Positions 25,843 to 34,466 of a stretch of DNA of 64,000 bases are shown here, in pieces. Origin of the DNA: Azohydromonas australica DSM 1124 (GTDB lineage: Bacteria > Pseudomonadota > Gammaproteobacteria > Burkholderiales > Burkholderiaceae_C). Made by a program: the position numbers and the translations under genes. Every line of letters starts with the position of its first letter. The first letter of the stretch is position 1. A model generated the notes under the pieces. The model made no database searches. It was given only the letters and a program-made list of their open reading frames with translations, and was not told the DNA's origin. The stretch lies in assembly GCF_000430725.1 (NCBI RefSeq), contig NZ_AUMO01000023.1, forward strand, positions 22,234 through 86,233, given 5' to 3'.

Positions 25843-25857
25843 CCCGAGGAGTTGTTA

Positions 25858-26859
25858 ATGATCGACTACTACGGTGCGCAGGTGGACGCCGTGCTCGACA
25901 ACTACGTTGCCGGCACGGTCGGCGGCGTGATGACGTGGGCCACGGCCGCCGGCGCCGCCCTCGTGACCATCAAGGCCATCAAGCTGGCCTGGGCCATCGC
26001 GCGCAAGCAAGTGCCCGAGGCTTCGCAGACCATCGTTCACCAGTTGTTCATCCTGGCACTGATTGTTGGCATCGCCACCATCGCCAACGTGTACCGGACG
26101 GTCGTCATCGATGTGGCCCGCGACATGAGCGACGGCATGGTGACGATATTCATTCCGGCAGTCCCCGAAGCAGCAAACGCACAGACCGTATGGGATGCAC
26201 TGCAGGCCTTTGACGACAAGGCAGTTCTCTTATTACTGCAGACGCTCAAAACCGCCGATCTTTCAATGAAGGCCATTGCCGCCCTCTTCGGTGCGCTCCT
26301 CTTCTCCACCGGCACCGGCCTCTTTGAGGTGGTCGCCCTGGTAGCCGCCACCATGAGCCGCATGTGCCTGGCCTTCTGCCTGTGCCTGGGGCCGGCGGCC
26401 ATCATGTGCCTCGTCCACGAGCAGTCCAAGCAGTACTTCTGGCAGTGGCTCGGGCTGCTGGTGTCGTCGGTCATCCTGACCTGGGTCGTCTTCTTCGTGC
26501 TTGGCGTGTCGCTCAACATCACGACCACGGTGGTGGACATGACGCTGCAGGACTTCGACAAGATCAACATCGTCGCCGTCGCCTCCACCTACCTCATCAT
26601 CACCGCCGCGCTGGCCGTGGTGCTGTACCAGGCGCCTTCGTGGGCCGCGGCCCTCTCCGGCGGTTCGCCGCTGCAGCTGGGCGCGCAAATGGTGCAGCAG
26701 ATCGTCGTCGCCGCCCGCGTGGGCCGTGGCGGCAGCGCGCCGACGCCGAGCGCCGGTGCACCCAACACGGTGCACCACGGCACGGGCCTGGCCACGCGCG
26801 CCGCGGCCGGGGCCCAGCACCTGTACCAGCGCATCGCGGCCCGGGGCCGCAACGGCTGA
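25858..26859 (+). CDS. virB6: VirB6/TrbL-type inner-membrane channel protein
   Basis: 333 residues with at least six hydrophobic segments, including FILALIVGIATIANVY, a long central pair around residues 140-190 (AALFGALLFSTGTGLFEVVA, LAFCLCLGPAAIMCLVH) and two more after a Trp-rich stretch, then a hydrophilic Gly/Ala tail. This topology is the VirB6/TrbL pattern; it forms the inner part of the transfer channel. GAGGAG precedes the ATG at 25858. Confidence 0.85.
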   Translation: MIDYYGAQVDAVLDNYVAGTVGGVMTWATAAGAALVTIKAIKLAWAIARKQVPEASQTIVHQLFILALIVGIATIANVYRTVVIDVARDMSDGMVTIFIPAVPEAANAQTVWDALQAFDDKAVLLLLQTLKTADLSMKAIAALFGALLFSTGTGLFEVVALVAATMSRMCLAFCLCLGPAAIMCLVHEQSKQYFWQWLGLLVSSVILTWVVFFVLGVSLNITTTVVDMTLQDFDKINIVAVASTYLIITAALAVVLYQAPSWAAALSGGSPLQLGAQMVQQIVVAARVGRGGSAPTPSAGAPNTVHHGTGLATRAAAGAQHLYQRIAARGRNG

Positions 26860-26876
26860 AACCGCAGGAGCGATCC

Positions 26877-27587
26877 ATGGCCACCACCAGGCGCTGCCTC
26901 GCCCGCGCCGCAGCCGCCGGCCTGCTCGCGCTGGCCGGCACCCCTGCGCTCCCGCAGGGCATACCGGTGTACGACAACGTTGCCAACCTCAACTTCCTGC
27001 AGCAGCTCCTGCACATGGTCGAGCAGCTGGGCAACCAGGTCGAGCAGATCCGGCAGATGCAGCTGCACTACGACAGCATCACCGGCAACCGCGGCTTCGG
27101 CGGCATCTACCGCAACCGGGCACTCGACGACTACGTGCCGCTGGACGCCGTGCAGCGCACCAACGCCGTGGCCCTCGACGGCTACGCGGGCCTGAGCGCC
27201 GCGGCCAGGGCGCTGCGCGACGCGACCATGACCTACAACTGCCTGGACCAGCAGGGCCAGCGGCGCCTGGCCTGCCAGTCCACGCTGGCGCGGCCCTACG
27301 AGTCGCAGGCGCTGCTGCGGCAGGCCATCACGATCTCCAACAGCCGCATCGGCTACGTCAACGGCCTCATCGACGCCATCCGCCAGACCACCGATCCCAA
27401 GATGGTCAGCGAGCTCCAGGCCCGCATCGAGGGCGAGAACGCGCTGCTGGCGCATGAGACCACCCGCATCCAGCTGCTGCAGCAGCAGCTCGAGAACGAC
27501 CGCCAAGTCGAGCTGTCGCGGCTGCAGGAGCGCACCAACGCGAACCTCGACCTGCCCACCCGGCTGCCCGCGCTGGCGGCGCACTGA
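26877..27587 (+). CDS. virB5: VirB5/TrbJ-like minor pilus protein
   Basis: 236 residues: signal peptide, mature start IPVYDNVANLNFLQQLLHMV, long coiled-coil helices (LGNQVEQIRQMQLHYDS; ENALLAHETTRIQLLQQQLE) and the ITGNRGFGG loop typical of VirB5/TrbJ. It would sit at the pilus tip. GCAGGAG precedes the ATG at 26877. Gene order virB6-virB5 is reversed from the Agrobacterium order. Confidence 0.85.
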   Translation: MATTRRCLARAAAAGLLALAGTPALPQGIPVYDNVANLNFLQQLLHMVEQLGNQVEQIRQMQLHYDSITGNRGFGGIYRNRALDDYVPLDAVQRTNAVALDGYAGLSAAARALRDATMTYNCLDQQGQRRLACQSTLARPYESQALLRQAITISNSRIGYVNGLIDAIRQTTDPKMVSELQARIEGENALLAHETTRIQLLQQQLENDRQVELSRLQERTNANLDLPTRLPALAAH

Positions 27588-27602
27588 AAGGACCCCAGGC
27601 CC

Positions 27603-28337
27603 ATGGACACGCAACACCCAAGCCCGGTCGCCGCCGTGCAGCCGGGCGACACGCAGTGGGAAGCCATCGTGCAGTCGCTCGTGGGGCGCTTCGAGCGGCG
27701 CCTGAACACCGTCATGGCCGCAGCCATCGTCGCCGTGGGCGCCGCCTATGCCGCGCCGCGCCTGTGGCCCGAGCCGCCCCGGCAGGTGCCGGTGGTCGTG
27801 GTGGTAGACCGGTACACGGGGGCCTCCATGGTGATGGAGAAGGCCGACGTCCGGAAGATCCCCGCCAAGGAACTGCTCGACATCCGCAACGCCCGCGACT
27901 TCGTGCGCGCGCGCGAGGGCTACTCCTGGGACCACCTGCAGGCCGATCACGACGCCGTGCAGCGCATGAGCACCCCCGAGGTGTTCGCGGCGTACGACAG
28001 GCAGTTCGATGGTGACGCCGGTGTGCAGAAGGTGCGCAGGAACGCTGAGCTGCACCGCGTCAACATCATCAGCGCGCGCCCGGCCGGCGGCGTGCCCGAC
28101 GGCAGCGAGTCGATCGTCGTCACCTACGAGAAGACCGTCTCCTACAGCGGCCGGGCGCAGCCGCCGCAAACCACGCAGCACGTGGCTACGTTGCACTACG
28201 TGTACCGGCCCGAGGTGCCCATGGCGCCACAGGACCGGCAGGAGAACCCGCTGGGCTATGTCGTCACGGCGTACCGCTCCGACCCCATCGTGACGGCCGC
28301 CACGCCTGCCGTCGGCGCGCAGGGGACGCAGCCGTGA
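27603..28337 (+). CDS. virB8: VirB8/TrbF-like T4SS assembly protein
   Basis: 244 residues: cytoplasmic N-terminus, one membrane segment at about 36-52 (LNTVMAAAIVAVGAAYAA), and a periplasmic NTF2-like domain (YVVTAYRSDP at the end, YDRQFDGD in the middle). Nucleates the T4SS inner-membrane complex. GTGA overlap with virB9. Confidence 0.88.
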   Translation: MDTQHPSPVAAVQPGDTQWEAIVQSLVGRFERRLNTVMAAAIVAVGAAYAAPRLWPEPPRQVPVVVVVDRYTGASMVMEKADVRKIPAKELLDIRNARDFVRAREGYSWDHLQADHDAVQRMSTPEVFAAYDRQFDGDAGVQKVRRNAELHRVNIISARPAGGVPDGSESIVVTYEKTVSYSGRAQPPQTTQHVATLHYVYRPEVPMAPQDRQENPLGYVVTAYRSDPIVTAATPAVGAQGTQP

Positions 28338-29185
28338 AGCGGCCCGCGGCACTGGCCGCCGTGCTGCTGGTGCAGGCGGCCACGGCGCAGCAGATCCGGG
28401 AGGTGGTCTACGACCCGATGCAGGTCATCCATGTGAGCGTCTCGCGCGGGGTGCCGACCCATGTGCAGTTCGAACCCGGCGAGGTGCTGGTGCTGGACCC
28501 GGCCACGGGCCTGGATTCCAACTGCACGCCGGAGTCGGCCTGGTGCATCGCGGCCGAGAAGGGCGGCAGCGACCTGATGGTCAAGCCCACCAGCGCCAGC
28601 TCGATGGCCAACGCCGTGGCGGTCAAGACCAACCGGCGCAGCTACAGCTTCAGCTTCGACCCGGTGCCCTCGCCGGCGCGGGCCGTGACGCGGCTGATCG
28701 TGCGCCCGCCGCCCGAGCCGCAGCCCGATGCGGCCGCGCAGCGTCTGGCCGCCGCAGCTGCCCTGGCACCGCAGCCCGCGGAAGTGCTCGAGCGCCGGAT
28801 GTCGGCCTGCCCGCGGGTGCTCAACAGCAGCTACAGCGTGGCCACCGGTCGCGGCAGCGGCGACATCGTGCCGAGGGCGGTGTTCGACGACGGGCGCTTC
28901 ACGTACATGCAGTTCCCCGGCAACGCGCCGCTGCCCGTGCCCTTCGAGGTGCAGCCCGACGGCAGCGAGGCCGCCACCACGCCGACGACGGTGTGCGGCT
29001 TCTGGAGCGTGGACCGCGTGGTGCGCCGCCTGCGCCTGCGCCACGGCAGCGCCGTGGTGGAGCTCACCAACGAGGCCTTCAACCTGGAGGGCCGAGCGCC
29101 GGTGGCCGGCAGCGGCATCGACGGCGTGGAGCGCCTGGTGCGCGATCCCAGGACCGGCCAGTTCAAGCAAGCGAGCCCCCAATGA
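28334..29185 (+). CDS. virB9: VirB9/TrbG-like outer-membrane core protein
   Basis: 283 residues with a signal sequence. Both halves of the family are visible: the N-terminal domain (VIHVSVSRGVPTHVQFEPGE) and the C-terminal beta domain (VFDDGRFTYMQFPGNAPLP, VVELTNEAFNLEG). It begins with GTG inside the virB8 stop (GTGA), and its stop overlaps the virB10 ATG. Confidence 0.9.
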   Translation: MKRPAALAAVLLVQAATAQQIREVVYDPMQVIHVSVSRGVPTHVQFEPGEVLVLDPATGLDSNCTPESAWCIAAEKGGSDLMVKPTSASSMANAVAVKTNRRSYSFSFDPVPSPARAVTRLIVRPPPEPQPDAAAQRLAAAAALAPQPAEVLERRMSACPRVLNSSYSVATGRGSGDIVPRAVFDDGRFTYMQFPGNAPLPVPFEVQPDGSEAATTPTTVCGFWSVDRVVRRLRLRHGSAVVELTNEAFNLEGRAPVAGSGIDGVERLVRDPRTGQFKQASPQ

Positions 29186-30552
29186 CCAGCCCCGCCCCCG
29201 ACACCGGCGCGGACACGCCGGCACCCGAAGCTGCCATCCCCGCCATCGGCGTGGCCAACCGGCAGCGCTCGGCCCTGACGCGCAGGCGTCGCATTACCAC
29301 GGCCCTGACCTGCCTGGCGTTGGCGTGCGCGGGCAGCGCCGGCCTGTACTGGCTGCTCAAGCGGGCCGGCGCCCCGGCGCAGGCACAGGCCAAGAAGGAC
29401 GACCTCAAGCCGGCCGTGGCCGCGGGAGCCCGATTGCGCCTTTTCGACACCGCCGCCGCGGCGCCCGCGTCGGCCCCTTCATCGGCACCGCGCGCCTACA
29501 CCGTGCCCGACGTGATCCCGGGCCGAGACGACGAGGTGCGGCCCATCGGCCTGGCCGCGACTGCGCCTCCACCCAAGCCCAGGCCGCGCGACCCACGGGA
29601 CGCACCGATCATGCTGCGCTCGGGTAGCGGCAGCAGCGGCATGGCGGTGGCCGCCGTCCCCGGCGGTACTGCCCAGACAGACTCGCTGGAGACCACGAGT
29701 CGGCAGCTGCAGGACTACCGGCAGCAGCTCGGCCAGATGATCCAGCAGGCCCAGGCGCGCCAGGCGGGCACTGCCGGGATGATCCCCACGGCGCTGCCGC
29801 TGGGCGCCGCGCCAGGCACACCCGCCCTGCCACCCGGCGTGCCCGCGCCACCGCTGCCGCAAGGACAGCCGCCCGTGCGCGGCATTCCCGTGCCCGACGC
29901 GCCGCAGCCACCCCAGGGCGGCGGCACGCGCGAGGTCTGGGCCGGCCAGCTCGCCAACCCGGCGCTCACGCTCACGCGCGGCTCCTTCTTCCTTTGCAAC
30001 CTGCGCGTGCGGGTGATCTCGACCACCGCGGGCGACGTCTCCTGCATCGTGCCACGCGACGTCTACAGCGAGCAGCGCGTGCTGTTGCTGGAAGCTGGCA
30101 CGCGCGTCGAGGGCGACTACCGCCTGGTGCAGATCAAGCCCGGCGAGACGCGCATCCCCGTGATCTGGAGCCGGCTCAAGACGCCTACCGGCATCACGGT
30201 GGACCTGGAGGCGCCGGGCACCGGCGCACTGGGCGAGGCCGGCATCGGCGGCACGGTGGAGAACCGCTGGGGCGAGCGCATCGGCGCCTCGCTGCTGCTG
30301 TCGCTCATCGACGACGCGGTGAAGATCGTCATCGCCGACAAGCAGTCGGACGCCACCGGCGGCGGCACCAACGTCGTGCTGGGCGGCACCGCGCAGACCG
30401 GCAGCCGCCTGGCGGAGAAGGTGCTCGACGCCACCATCAACATCCCGCCGCGCATCACCGCGACGCAGGGCGGCACGGTGGGCGTGTACGTGCGCCAGGA
30501 CATCCGCTTCGACAACGTGTACGCGCTGCGCCCCGCGCAGGGCGACCGGTGA
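29182..30552 (+). CDS. virB10: VirB10/TrbI T4SS core channel protein
   Basis: 456 residues: a short cytoplasmic N-terminus, one transmembrane helix (about 40-56), a long Pro/Ala-rich periplasmic linker and the VirB10 beta-barrel domain (SCIVPRDVYSEQRVLLLEAG, YRLVQIKPGETRIPVIW, LDATINIPPRITATQG). Spans both membranes and couples ATPase activity to channel opening. Confidence 0.92.
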   Translation: MTSPAPDTGADTPAPEAAIPAIGVANRQRSALTRRRRITTALTCLALACAGSAGLYWLLKRAGAPAQAQAKKDDLKPAVAAGARLRLFDTAAAAPASAPSSAPRAYTVPDVIPGRDDEVRPIGLAATAPPPKPRPRDPRDAPIMLRSGSGSSGMAVAAVPGGTAQTDSLETTSRQLQDYRQQLGQMIQQAQARQAGTAGMIPTALPLGAAPGTPALPPGVPAPPLPQGQPPVRGIPVPDAPQPPQGGGTREVWAGQLANPALTLTRGSFFLCNLRVRVISTTAGDVSCIVPRDVYSEQRVLLLEAGTRVEGDYRLVQIKPGETRIPVIWSRLKTPTGITVDLEAPGTGALGEAGIGGTVENRWGERIGASLLLSLIDDAVKIVIADKQSDATGGGTNVVLGGTAQTGSRLAEKVLDATINIPPRITATQGGTVGVYVRQDIRFDNVYALRPAQGDR

Positions 30553-30566
30553 CGGGAGGCCGCGCC

Positions 30567-31607
30567 ATGCCGGACTACCAGGCGCCAGGTCACGACGCCT
30601 CGGTGCGCTTCCTGCTGCAGCCGCTGCAGCCCTTCCTCGACCGGGAAGATGTCGAGGAGGTGGCCCTGAACCGGCCGGGGCAGGTGTTCGTGCTGTCGCG
30701 ACATGCCGGCTGGAGCTGCCACGAGGCGCCGGCCATGGACCTGCGCTGGTGCCTGGACCTGGGCCGTGCGGTGGCCACCTTCAGCTCCCCCACGGACCTC
30801 CTGGACGCCGACACGCCGCTGCTGGCGGCCACACTGCCCGGCGGCGAGCGGGTGCAGTTCGTGGTGCCGCCGGCGGTGGCGTTCGACACGGCCTCCATCA
30901 CGATCCGCCGCCCCGACACGACTGTGCCGCGGCTGGCGGACCTGCGGGGCCTCTTCACGCGCGTCGTGAGGCACGCGGGCGAGATCCAGGGCTTCGAGCG
31001 CGAGCTGCTGGCGCTCAAGGACGCCGGCCGCTTCGAGGAGTTCCTGGCGCTGGCCGTGCACAAGCGCCAGACCATCGTCGTGAGCGGCCACACCGGCTGC
31101 GGCAAGACGTACATAATGAAAGCCATGGCCGAGGAGATCCCTCGCCACGAGCGCCTCGTGACCATCGAGGACGCGGCCGAGCTGCTGCTGCCCCACCATC
31201 CCAACGCGGTCCACCTCTTTTTCAGCGCCGCGGCCCGGGGCCAGGCCAGGGTGACGGCACAGCAGCTGCTCAAGGCCAGCCTGCGCATGCGCCCGGACCG
31301 CATCATCGTGGCCGAGGTGCGCGACGAGGTGTGCCTGGACTTCATCAGCGCTGCGGCCTCCGGGCACCCGGGCAGCATGACCAGCGTGCATGCCGGCACC
31401 TGCGACCTGGCCCGCGAGCGCATGGCGCTGATGATCCAGCAGTCCCCGGCGGGCGCGGGCATGCGCTTCGAGCAGATCCAGCGGCTGCTGGCGCTCACGG
31501 TCGACGTGATCGTGCAGTTCGGCAACGACGGCAGCGGGCGCCACGTGCGCGAGGTCCACTACGACCCGCAGCGCAAGCTGGAGCTCGCGCGGAGGTTCAC
31601 TCAATGA
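30567..31607 (+). CDS. virB11: VirB11-type T4SS ATPase
   Basis: 346 residues of a hexameric secretion ATPase: Walker A VSGHTGCGKTYI, Asp box RLVTIEDAAELLL, Walker B-like MRPDRIIVAEVRD and the His box SGHPGSMTSVHAG. All catalytic motifs are intact. ATG at 30567 has GGGAGG upstream; a GTG at 30549 overlapping virB10 is the alternative. Confidence 0.93.
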   Translation: MPDYQAPGHDASVRFLLQPLQPFLDREDVEEVALNRPGQVFVLSRHAGWSCHEAPAMDLRWCLDLGRAVATFSSPTDLLDADTPLLAATLPGGERVQFVVPPAVAFDTASITIRRPDTTVPRLADLRGLFTRVVRHAGEIQGFERELLALKDAGRFEEFLALAVHKRQTIVVSGHTGCGKTYIMKAMAEEIPRHERLVTIEDAAELLLPHHPNAVHLFFSAAARGQARVTAQQLLKASLRMRPDRIIVAEVRDEVCLDFISAAASGHPGSMTSVHAGTCDLARERMALMIQQSPAGAGMRFEQIQRLLALTVDVIVQFGNDGSGRHVREVHYDPQRKLELARRFTQ

Positions 31608-33760
31608 ACGAGCCTCGCATCAATCGCCGCGTTGCCTTCCTGGCGGGCCTGGCGGCCCTCGTGTTCTGCCTGGCCACGCTGGGCGCCGTGTGGCTCTCCG
31701 GCGCGCTGTTCCTGCTGCTCAACAAGAACAACCCGCTGCGCGCGCGCATCGACAGCCTGCCGCGGTACTGGCAGCAGCATGGCGACGACCCGGTGCAGCA
31801 CAAGCGCCTGGTGGTGTCCGTGGCGGCGGCCTTCGGCCTGGCCTACGTCGGCGTGCCGGTGCTGGTGGTGCGGGCCTCGCGCCGGCAGCGCCCGCTGCAC
31901 GGCGACGCGCGCTTCGCCACGCCGCGCGAGGTGATCCGCTCCGGGCTGTGCGAGGGCCGCGGCGTCATCATCGGCCGCTACAAGGGGCAGTACCTGATGC
32001 TGCCCCATGACATGCACGTGCTGGCCGCGGCCCCGACCGGCTCGGGCAAGGGCACGGCGCTGATCATTCCCAACCTGCTCCACTGGGACCACTCGGCCGT
32101 CGTGCTCGATCCCAAGGGCGAGGCCTGGCGGCTGACCTCGGGCTTCCGGGCCCGGTACGGGCAGAAGGTGTTCCGCTTCGCGCCCTTCGACGAGCGCGGC
32201 GAGACGGTGCGCTTCAACCCGCTGGCCTACGTGCGCGAGGATGCGCTGCTGCGGCTGACGGACCTGCTGGAGATGAGCCACGCGCTCTACGTGCACGACG
32301 ACAAGAACCCCAACGGCAGCGGCAACTTCTTCGCCGGCAACGCGCGCGACCTGTTCGTGGCGCTGGGCCTGTACCTGCTGGAGACCCCGGAGGCCGAGAT
32401 GCCGCGCACCATCGGGCAGATGCTGCGCGTGGCCGGCGGCGACGGACGCCCGCGGCGCGAGTACCTGCTGAGCCTCATGCGCGAGCGCGAGCAGCAGGGG
32501 CGCCCGCTTTCCTACGACTGCACGGCGGCGTTCTTTCGCGTGCTGGGGGCGCCCGACGACACGCTGGGCAGCATCGTGTCCACCTTCACCGAACCGCTGC
32601 TGGCCTTCGCCGACCCGATCGTGGACGCGGCCACCAGCGCCAACGACTTCGACCTGCGCGAGCTGCGCCGCCAGCGCATGACGGTGTACGCGGTCATGCC
32701 CTTCCAGAAGCTCAAGGCCGGGCACGTGCTGCTGCGCCTGTTCTTCACGGTCGCGCTCAATCAGAACGTGCGAGAGGAGCCCGCGGCCAACGCGGCGCTC
32801 AGGTACGAGTGCCTGTTCCTGATGGACGAGTTCACCGCGCCGGGGCGCATCGACATCATCGCCGAGGGCAGCGGCTACCTGCGCAGCTACGGCATCCGGC
32901 TCTTCATCCTCTTCCAGAGCATGGGGCAGCTCATGGGCGAGTACTCGGCGCACATCGCGCGCTCCATCGAGGCCAACCACCGATGCCGCATCCTGTTCGC
33001 CCCGGCCGAGCAGCAGGACGCCAAGGAGCAGTCCGAGGTGCTGGGCACCGACACCGTGCGCGCGGTCAGCCAAAACCACACCAGCTCGCCCAGCGGCGGC
33101 AGCCACGGCGAGAACCGCAGCGACCACGGCCGCGCGCTCATGCTGGCGCAGGAGCTGCGCATGCTCGACCCCGAGCAGCAGGTCATCCTCATCGAAGGCC
33201 AGCGGCCGATCCTGTGCCACAAGGCGCGCTACTACAGCGACCCCGACATGGCCGGGCGCGTGCTGCCGCCCGTGCACGTGGACAGCATCAACCCGCGGGC
33301 CTACATGGCGCGCGTGCGCCAGCTCATCCGCCCCCTCGGGCGCGACGAGGCGCTCGGGCCCGACCTGGACCTCGACACGCTGGCACACCCCTTCACCGGC
33401 ATGCCCGAGCTCACGCCGGACGCCACGCCCACGCAGATCGACGGCTACGTCACGGCCTACTTCGACTGCCTGCCGCCGCCCGAGGACGCCGACAACGGCG
33501 TCCCGGAGGTATCGGCGCCCGAGGCACCAGCCGGCGCCGAATCCGAGTTCCCGCGGTCACCGCAGGCCCCGGCCGAGCAGCCGCCCGCACCCGCTGCGCA
33601 GGCCCGTCCCGCGAAGCGGGCGCGGCGGCCCAGGAAGAGCGCCAGGCCGGTCACGGCGGCGTCAACGGCCGCCGCGGCAGCGCCAGCCGGTGCTGGCGCG
33701 GTCCAGGCCGACCTCTACCCCGAGGGCGACATCGACCTCCACAAGCTCGACGGCGAGTAG
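31604..33760 (+). CDS. virD4: VirD4/TraG-type coupling protein
   Basis: 718 residues. Two N-terminal membrane helices (about 10-38 and 68-86), Walker A APTGSGKG, DPKGEAW, Walker B CLFLMDEFTAPG, and a C-terminal Pro/Ala- and Arg-rich extension that is low-complexity. It recruits the relaxosome to the channel. ATGA overlap with virB11. Ends in TAG, so TAG is used here as a normal stop. Confidence 0.92.
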   Translation: MNEPRINRRVAFLAGLAALVFCLATLGAVWLSGALFLLLNKNNPLRARIDSLPRYWQQHGDDPVQHKRLVVSVAAAFGLAYVGVPVLVVRASRRQRPLHGDARFATPREVIRSGLCEGRGVIIGRYKGQYLMLPHDMHVLAAAPTGSGKGTALIIPNLLHWDHSAVVLDPKGEAWRLTSGFRARYGQKVFRFAPFDERGETVRFNPLAYVREDALLRLTDLLEMSHALYVHDDKNPNGSGNFFAGNARDLFVALGLYLLETPEAEMPRTIGQMLRVAGGDGRPRREYLLSLMREREQQGRPLSYDCTAAFFRVLGAPDDTLGSIVSTFTEPLLAFADPIVDAATSANDFDLRELRRQRMTVYAVMPFQKLKAGHVLLRLFFTVALNQNVREEPAANAALRYECLFLMDEFTAPGRIDIIAEGSGYLRSYGIRLFILFQSMGQLMGEYSAHIARSIEANHRCRILFAPAEQQDAKEQSEVLGTDTVRAVSQNHTSSPSGGSHGENRSDHGRALMLAQELRMLDPEQQVILIEGQRPILCHKARYYSDPDMAGRVLPPVHVDSINPRAYMARVRQLIRPLGRDEALGPDLDLDTLAHPFTGMPELTPDATPTQIDGYVTAYFDCLPPPEDADNGVPEVSAPEAPAGAESEFPRSPQAPAEQPPAPAAQARPAKRARRPRKSARPVTAASTAAAAAPAGAGAVQADLYPEGDIDLHKLDGE

Positions 33761-33778
33761 CCGCCACAGGAGATGCTC

Positions 33779-34459
33779 ATGCCATCCCGTGCCTTGTCCG
33801 TTTCCCTGCTGGCCGCGGTCGCCGCCCTGGCCGGCTGCGCATCGGCTCCGAAGGTGGCGCAGGTGGACCCGTCCACCCGCCGCCCGGTCAACGACCCGGT
33901 GCACATCGAGATGCTGCGCGCCAGGACCGATCTCGAGCGCGCCCGCACGGAGCTGGAGCTGCAGCGCCGGCAGCTCGCCGCGCAGCGCCTGATGGAGCAA
34001 GCGCGCATGCAGCCGGTGGTGCTGCGCGCCACGCGCGACCCCGCCGTGCTCACCGCCTCGACCCGGGGCGCGAACCTCGTCTACACCGCGCGCTTCCCGC
34101 TGCGCAGCACCCGGCTGGCGCTCTCGGCCCAGGCCCGCGCGGCGCTGATCGACGCCGCACGCCAGGCGCCGCTGGTGATGCTGCGCGGGCGCACCGATGC
34201 CACGCGCGACAACCCCATCGATACCCGGCTGGCGCAGCAGCGCGCCGAGAGCGCGCGGGCGCTGCTGGCGGCAGGCGGCGTGGACCCGGCGCGCATCCGC
34301 GTGACGTGGCAGGGCGCGGGTGACACCGTGGCGCCCACGGACACGGCCGAGGGCCGCGCGCTCAACCGCCGCGTGGAAATCGAGCTCTACAACCTGCCGC
34401 CCGAGATGCTGCGCCTGGAGGACCTTGCCGCCGGCGCAACCGTAGCCTCGGCAAGGTGA
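33779..34459 (+). CDS. OmpA-like lipoprotein of the conjugative element
   Basis: 226 residues: lipobox LAGC (cleavage before Cys in VAALAGCASAP), a coiled-coil stretch (LRARTDLERARTELELQRRQ) and an OmpA-like peptidoglycan-binding domain (NPIDTRLAQQRAESARALL, NRRVEIEL). No separate virB7 is visible, and this lipoprotein may take its place in anchoring the outer-membrane complex. Start 33779 has CAGGAG six bases upstream. Confidence 0.8.
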   Translation: MPSRALSVSLLAAVAALAGCASAPKVAQVDPSTRRPVNDPVHIEMLRARTDLERARTELELQRRQLAAQRLMEQARMQPVVLRATRDPAVLTASTRGANLVYTARFPLRSTRLALSAQARAALIDAARQAPLVMLRGRTDATRDNPIDTRLAQQRAESARALLAAGGVDPARIRVTWQGAGDTVAPTDTAEGRALNRRVEIELYNLPPEMLRLEDLAAGATVASAR

Positions 34460-34466
34460 GGCCGCG

